Below the pieces are notes generated by a model. That model saw only the letters and a list, made by a program, of their open reading frames with translations, did not search any database and was not told the DNA's origin. Made by a program: the position numbers and the translations under genes. From positions 1 through 33,098 of the forward strand of contig DATCLN010000178.1 in the NCBI GenBank assembly GCA_036563895.1: 33,098 bases of DNA, given 5' to 3'. The DNA is from ZCTH02-B3 sp036563895 (lineage in GTDB: Bacteria > Bacillota > Bacilli > Paenibacillales > Paenibacillaceae). The first letter of the stretch is position 1, and each line of letters begins with the position of its first letter. Positions 29,870 through 33,098 of this stretch are shown piece by piece.

Positions 29870-30778
29870 ATGACGATCCAATGGTATCCCGGGCACATGG
29901 CCCGGGCGAAACGGCAAATCGAAGCGAGCCTCAAGGTCGTCGACATCGTGTTCGAGCTGGTTGACGCCCGCGCGCCGCTATCGAGCCGCAATCCGACCAT
30001 CGACGAGATCGTGGGACGGAAGCCGCGGCTCGTTTTGCTGAACAAGGCCGATTTGGCCGATCCGGCGGCGACGGAAGCGTGGTGCGGCCATTTCCGCGCA
30101 TGCGGCCTTGCGGCCCTGGCGATCGACGCGCTGGGCGGGGCGGGGGTGCAGGACATCCCGGGCCAGGTGAGGGAACAGCTGCGGGAACGCTTTGAGCGGC
30201 AAATCCGCAAGGGCATGAAGCCGCGTCCCGCACGGGCCATCATTGTCGGCATCCCCAACGTGGGCAAATCGGCGCTGATCAACCGCCTGGCGGGACGGCG
30301 CGCAGCTCTGACCGGCGACCGGCCCGGCGTCACGAAGGGCAAACAGTGGATCCGCACCGGCGGCGACCTGGAGCTGCTCGACACGCCGGGCATCCTGTGG
30401 CCGAAGTTTGAAGATCCCAGAGTCGGTTATTTTCTGGCCGCCCTTGGTTCGATCCGGGAGGAAATCCTGCCGGTGGAAGAGGTGGCCTGTTACGTACTGC
30501 CGCATCTGGCGGAACGTTACGGCGGGGCGCTCAAGGAACGCTACGGACTGGACGATGTGCCGTCCGCGTTGCCGGACATGGCCGCCGCGGCGGAAATCCT
30601 GGAGCAGATCGGCCGGAAGCGGGGGTGTCTCGCCGCCGGCGGCGGGGTGGATCTGGCCAAGGCGGGCGGCGTGCTGTTGCGCGACCTGCGCTCGGGCAAG
30701 CTGGGGCGCATCACGCTCGAGCTGCCGGAAGAAGCGGGAGGGGCGACGCCGGGGACGAACGGACATTCGGTCCGCTAG
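29870..30778 (+). CDS. rbgA: ribosome biogenesis GTPase RbgA (YlqF)
   Basis: Circularly permuted GTPase needed for late 50S assembly, 302 residues. The order of motifs is permuted: G4 LLNKADL comes first, then G1 GIPNVGKSALINRL, then G3 DTPGIL. The N terminus MTIQWYPGHMARAKRQ is the family hallmark. The ATG at 29870 follows GAAGAGGG; an upstream in-frame ATG adds residues not seen in the family. In related genomes rnhB often follows; here it does not. Confidence 0.96.
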   Translation: MTIQWYPGHMARAKRQIEASLKVVDIVFELVDARAPLSSRNPTIDEIVGRKPRLVLLNKADLADPAATEAWCGHFRACGLAALAIDALGGAGVQDIPGQVREQLRERFERQIRKGMKPRPARAIIVGIPNVGKSALINRLAGRRAALTGDRPGVTKGKQWIRTGGDLELLDTPGILWPKFEDPRVGYFLAALGSIREEILPVEEVACYVLPHLAERYGGALKERYGLDDVPSALPDMAAAAEILEQIGRKRGCLAAGGGVDLAKAGGVLLRDLRSGKLGRITLELPEEAGGATPGTNGHSVR

Positions 30779-30783
30779 CAGCC

Positions 30784-30937
30784 GAAAATCGAGTTTCCCG
30801 TAAATCTTGCGGACATATGGTCGGTACGGCGTTCCTTCCTGGACCATTCGCTGGCTGGCGTTCGTCACCGTAATCCGGCTGACCCCGAATTCTTTGGCCA
30901 ACGCCGCTTCCGAAGGGATCTTCTGGCCTTCTATTCA
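30784..30937 (-). pseudogene. remnant of a GntR-family regulator (DNA-binding part only)
   Basis: On the minus strand the translation KIPSEAALAKEFGVSRITVT, followed by a weak recognition tail (QRMVQEGTPYR), is a clear GntR winged-helix segment. Immediately upstream there is an in-frame stop (30935-30937), and another frame carries an EGGE-like stretch, suggesting a frameshift. No effector domain follows; the frame runs into antisense rbgA sequence. It looks like the decayed 5' end of a lost gene. Confidence 0.65.
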
Positions 30938-30966
30938 CCGCCTTCCTGGATGCTCCTTTCTGATAT

Positions 30967-30980
30967 GTTGATATATCAAC
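30967..30980. promoter_or_regulatory. perfect 14-bp palindrome near the GntR remnant
   Basis: GTTGATATATCAAC is a perfect palindrome lying upstream of the regulator remnant and 26 bases before the comM -35. It has the look of a relic operator of the lost GntR protein, or of a site still used by a related protein. Confidence 0.4.
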
Positions 30981-31005
30981 GTATCGAATAATTTTTTAGA
31001 AAAGG

Positions 31006-31035
31006 TTGACATTTATTCACCGGAGAAGATAAACT
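31006..31035 (+). promoter_or_regulatory. predicted promoter of comM
   Basis: TTGACA (31006-31011) is perfect, and TAAACT (31030-31035) has four of six -10 matches at 18-bp spacing. It lies in an A/T-rich stretch 79 bases before the comM start. Confidence 0.5.
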
Positions 31036-31113
31036 GGAAACAAACAGAAGATGCGCGGAACGCGAAGGGAAGCACCCTTTCTCAAGATTCAGCGGGAAGA
31101 GGGGTGTTTTTTT

Positions 31114-32670
31114 ATGTTTGTGCGAATATGGGGAGCAGAGATCGTCGGCATCGAGGGGACGCTGATCGAGGTGGAGGTGAACCTGTCGCCGGGTCTTCCC
31201 ATGGTGAGCGTCGTCGGGCTGCCGGATTCCGCCGTCCGCGAATCCGTCGAACGCGTGCGGGCCGCCATCCTGAACGCGGGCATGACGTTTCCCCTGGAGC
31301 GGATCACGGTCAATCTGGCGCCGGCGGACGTGCGGAAGGAGGGAACCGCCTTCGACCTGGCGATCGCGGCGGGCATCCTGTGCGCGAGCGGACAGTGGAG
31401 GGAGGAAGCGTTTCGCGGCACGCTGCTCATCGGCGAGCTGTCCCTGAACGGGGAAATCCGGCCGGTGCCCGGCGTGCTTCCCATGGTGGAAGCCGCCCGT
31501 GCGGCGGGCCTGACGAAGGTGATCGTGCCGCGGGCGTGCGCGGCGGAAGCGGCGCTGGTGGACGGCGTGCGGGTGTCCGTGCTGGATTCGCTGTCCGCCT
31601 GGAACGAGGGCGGTTCGCAGATCGTCCGGTCCGGCGCGCAAGTCGAAAACGCCCCGCCGGAGCCCGAACCGCTGGCGGACTCGGTGGACCTGGCCGACGT
31701 CCGGGGGCAGCATCACGGCAAACGGGCCCTGATTGTGGCGGCGGCGGGCATGCACAACATCCTGTTCACCGGGCCGCCCGGAACGGGAAAAACGATGCTT
31801 TGCCGCCGGCTGCCCACCCTTCTGCCTCCCCTGGATGACGAGGAAGCCCTTACCGTCACCAAGATCTACAGCGCCAGCGGCAAGTTGAACATGCCTCGGG
31901 CGGGGCTTATTCGCTACCGGCCGTTTCGCACGCCCCATCACACCATTTCGGCGGCGGGGCTGATCGGCGGCGGATCGGTGCCGAGACCCGGGGAAGTGAC
32001 GCTGGCACACCATGGCGTGCTGTTTCTGGACGAGCTGCCGGAATTTCCGCGCATCGTGCTGGAGACGCTGCGACAGCCGCTGGAAGACCGCGAGGTTACC
32101 ATCGGCCGGGCGAGGACGGTCTGCCGGTTTCCCGCCCATTTCCTGCTGGCGGCGACGATGAACCCTTGCCCCTGCGGAAGGTACGGGGGCGATTATCCGC
32201 CCGGCCAGGCGTGCTCCTGCCCGGAGGGCGCCATCTTGCGCTACCGTTCACGGGTTTCCGGTCCGTTTCTGGACCGCATAGATCTTCAGGTGGAACTGCC
32301 GCAGCAGAAGGGCGGTTCGCCGGAGTCGGAGGATAACCGGAGCCGCCGGATGACGTCCGCGGAAGCCAGGCAACTGGTTGCTGAAGCTTATGAGGTCCAG
32401 CGGGAGCGGTATAAGGGCACGGGCATCCGGTGGAACAGCGAGCTCCAGGGCCGGATGCTGGAACGTTACGCGGTGCTTTCGCCGGAAGCGAAACGGCTGC
32501 TCCTGGACATTTACACCCGGCTGGGACTCAGCCACCGGGCGCACGACCGGCTTCTCAAGGTGTCCCGCACCATCGCGGATCTCGCGGGCAGCGAACGGAT
32601 CGAGGCGGAACACGTGGCGGAAGCCGCCCAGTACCGCTGTTTCGACCGCCGTCCCGCCGCGGCGGGTTAA
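31114..32670 (+). CDS. comM: YifB/ComM-family Mg-chelatase-like AAA+ ATPase
   Basis: AAA+ helicase-like protein; ComM in Gram-negative bacteria promotes branch migration during natural transformation. The ATG at 31114 follows GAAGAGGGG, giving 518 residues, the usual length. The N-terminal ribosomal-S5-like domain has NLSPGLPMVSVVGLPDSAVRE-type sequence. Walker A is GPPGTGKT, Walker B is GVLFLDELPEF, and the MNPCPCG motif is followed by the zinc-like CSCPEG. The C-terminal Mg-chelatase domain contains YTRLGLSHRAHDRLLKVSRT. In Bacillales it often lies near dprA, which is not in the window. Confidence 0.94.
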   Translation: MFVRIWGAEIVGIEGTLIEVEVNLSPGLPMVSVVGLPDSAVRESVERVRAAILNAGMTFPLERITVNLAPADVRKEGTAFDLAIAAGILCASGQWREEAFRGTLLIGELSLNGEIRPVPGVLPMVEAARAAGLTKVIVPRACAAEAALVDGVRVSVLDSLSAWNEGGSQIVRSGAQVENAPPEPEPLADSVDLADVRGQHHGKRALIVAAAGMHNILFTGPPGTGKTMLCRRLPTLLPPLDDEEALTVTKIYSASGKLNMPRAGLIRYRPFRTPHHTISAAGLIGGGSVPRPGEVTLAHHGVLFLDELPEFPRIVLETLRQPLEDREVTIGRARTVCRFPAHFLLAATMNPCPCGRYGGDYPPGQACSCPEGAILRYRSRVSGPFLDRIDLQVELPQQKGGSPESEDNRSRRMTSAEARQLVAEAYEVQRERYKGTGIRWNSELQGRMLERYAVLSPEAKRLLLDIYTRLGLSHRAHDRLLKVSRTIADLAGSERIEAEHVAEAAQYRCFDRRPAAAG

Positions 32671-32725
32671 GGCGGGCGCCCGGCAACCGGTCCAACGGCG
32701 CCAAGGGCCCGCCTCCGTTTCGGGT
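32671..32725 (+). other. GC-rich inverted repeat after comM
   Basis: GGCGGGC (32671-32677) and GCCCGCC (32707-32713) can pair across about 29 bases, and the last codons of comM hold a further GC palindrome (32653-32666). The tail TCCGTTTCGGG is not a good T-tract, so termination here is uncertain. Confidence 0.35.
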
Positions 32726-32825
32726 TACAATGGGAATGGGGAACCAAGCGGGAATGTCCGGATGCGAAAGCCCGCGGAGCAGCCGTTTGCGAAGTCGGGG
32801 GTTTTCGGGGTGTGTGTTCCTGCTC

Positions 32826-32966
32826 ATGGACGGAAGCGAGATGCTGCTGGTTTTCGGCGGGGGCGGCAATATTTTTTCCGTCGGCTGGACGGGCCCGGCA
32901 TATGCGATACCGCATCACAAAGAGGGAGCATTTTTTCGCTTCATTGAAAAGATGGAAAACAAATGA
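32826..32966 (+). CDS. possible small hypothetical protein
   Basis: A 46-residue frame, MDGSEMLLVFGGGGNIFSVG and so on to FFRFIEKMENK. The frame can be extended upstream to an ATG at 32730, but the added part is Ser/Arg-rich and unconvincing. I do not recognise it. No strong ribosome binding site is seen (GGGGTGTGTG lies 11 bases before). The composition is less GC-biased than the shadow frames, which is the only point in favour of a real gene. Confidence 0.2.
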   Translation: MDGSEMLLVFGGGGNIFSVGWTGPAYAIPHHKEGAFFRFIEKMENK

Positions 32967-33067
32967 ATCGGGATTCTTCGATATGCATGCGCTTTCCCGG
33001 AATTTCTGGTATGATGGGGAAAAAGGCGGATGCAAGCGCAAAAACGACGGAACGGGGGGATGAACGG

Positions 33068-33098
33068 ATGTCCACGGAAAACAAGGTCGTCATCAAGG
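33068..33098 (+). CDS. start of an unidentified gene (cut by window end)
   Basis: The ATG at 33068 opens MSTENKVVIK before the window ends. GGGGGGA lies about 8 bases before it, and a TATGAT (33010-33015) could be its -10. Another ATG at 33060 is in a different frame and adjacent to the G-run. Ten residues are too few to name a family. Confidence 0.45.
   Translation, partial: MSTENKVVIK

Noticed and set aside
30780..30800. Additional copy of the 52-bp repeat (AGCCGAAAATCGAG resembles the core at 6630)
   Set aside because: Only about 14 bases match, there is no GC-rich partner and no 52-bp periodicity; probably coincidence within the GntR remnant.
32430..32966. A 178-residue gene overlapping the end of comM
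   Set aside because: Most of it is an out-of-frame shadow of comM; only the last 46 residues, outside comM, were kept as a doubtful small frame.

Overview
The window looks like a chromosomal segment of a high-GC, endospore-former-type Firmicute, most likely Paenibacillaceae. The grounds are the gene order fabG-acpP-fabF-rnc-smc-ftsY and ylxM-ffh-rpsP-khpA-rimM-trmD-rplS-lepB-rbgA, strong AGGAGG-type ribosome binding sites, and several TTG/GTG starts. No species can be named from the sequence alone.

Layout. (1) 1-8065: housekeeping genes for fatty acid synthesis (fabG 3' end, acpP, fabF), RNase III, SMC and the SRP receptor FtsY. A 52-bp-period tandem repeat lies between smc and ftsY. (2) 8066-14618: an AT-rich promoter region and an operon for a ribose-type ABC importer (lipoprotein, double ATPase, permease), a methylthioribose-kinase-like MtnK and a methylthioribose-1-phosphate-isomerase-like MtnA. 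(3) 14624-15388, minus strand: a DeoR-family repressor with a divergent control region. (4) 15689-24331: a bacterial microcompartment (BMC) operon. It encodes a class II aldolase with a C-terminal encapsulation peptide, a CoA-acylating aldehyde dehydrogenase with an N-terminal encapsulation peptide, five BMC-domain shell proteins, PduL phosphotransacylase, an EutN/CcmL vertex protein, an NADH oxidase/CoA-disulfide-reductase-like flavoprotein and a two-subunit CoA-transferase-like enzyme. A clear intrinsic terminator follows. (5) 24353-30778: a second copy of the 52-bp repeat family, a near-consensus promoter, and the SRP/ribosome-maturation cluster. (6) 30779-33098: remains of a GntR-type regulator, comM, and the first codons of a further gene.

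How the accessory genes fit together (inference). A 5-modified ribose such as 5-deoxyribose or 5-methylthioribose is imported and phosphorylated at C1 (MtnK). It is isomerised to the ketose-1-phosphate (MtnA) and cleaved by the class II aldolase to dihydroxyacetone phosphate plus a two-carbon aldehyde (acetaldehyde or methylthioacetaldehyde). The aldolase, aldehyde dehydrogenase and PduL each carry an amphipathic targeting helix, so cleavage and aldehyde oxidation probably occur inside a protein shell. Kinase, isomerase and aldolase together form the known dihydroxyacetone-phosphate shunt for S-adenosylmethionine by-products. Its apparent packaging in a microcompartment is the most interesting feature here. 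Further oddities are the lack of an alcohol dehydrogenase (a flavoprotein may regenerate NAD+ instead) and a CoA-transferase-like pair that seems to lack the usual catalytic glutamate. The whole block sits between ftsY and ylxM-ffh, which are close neighbours in many Bacillales, so it looks like an insertion into the housekeeping cluster.
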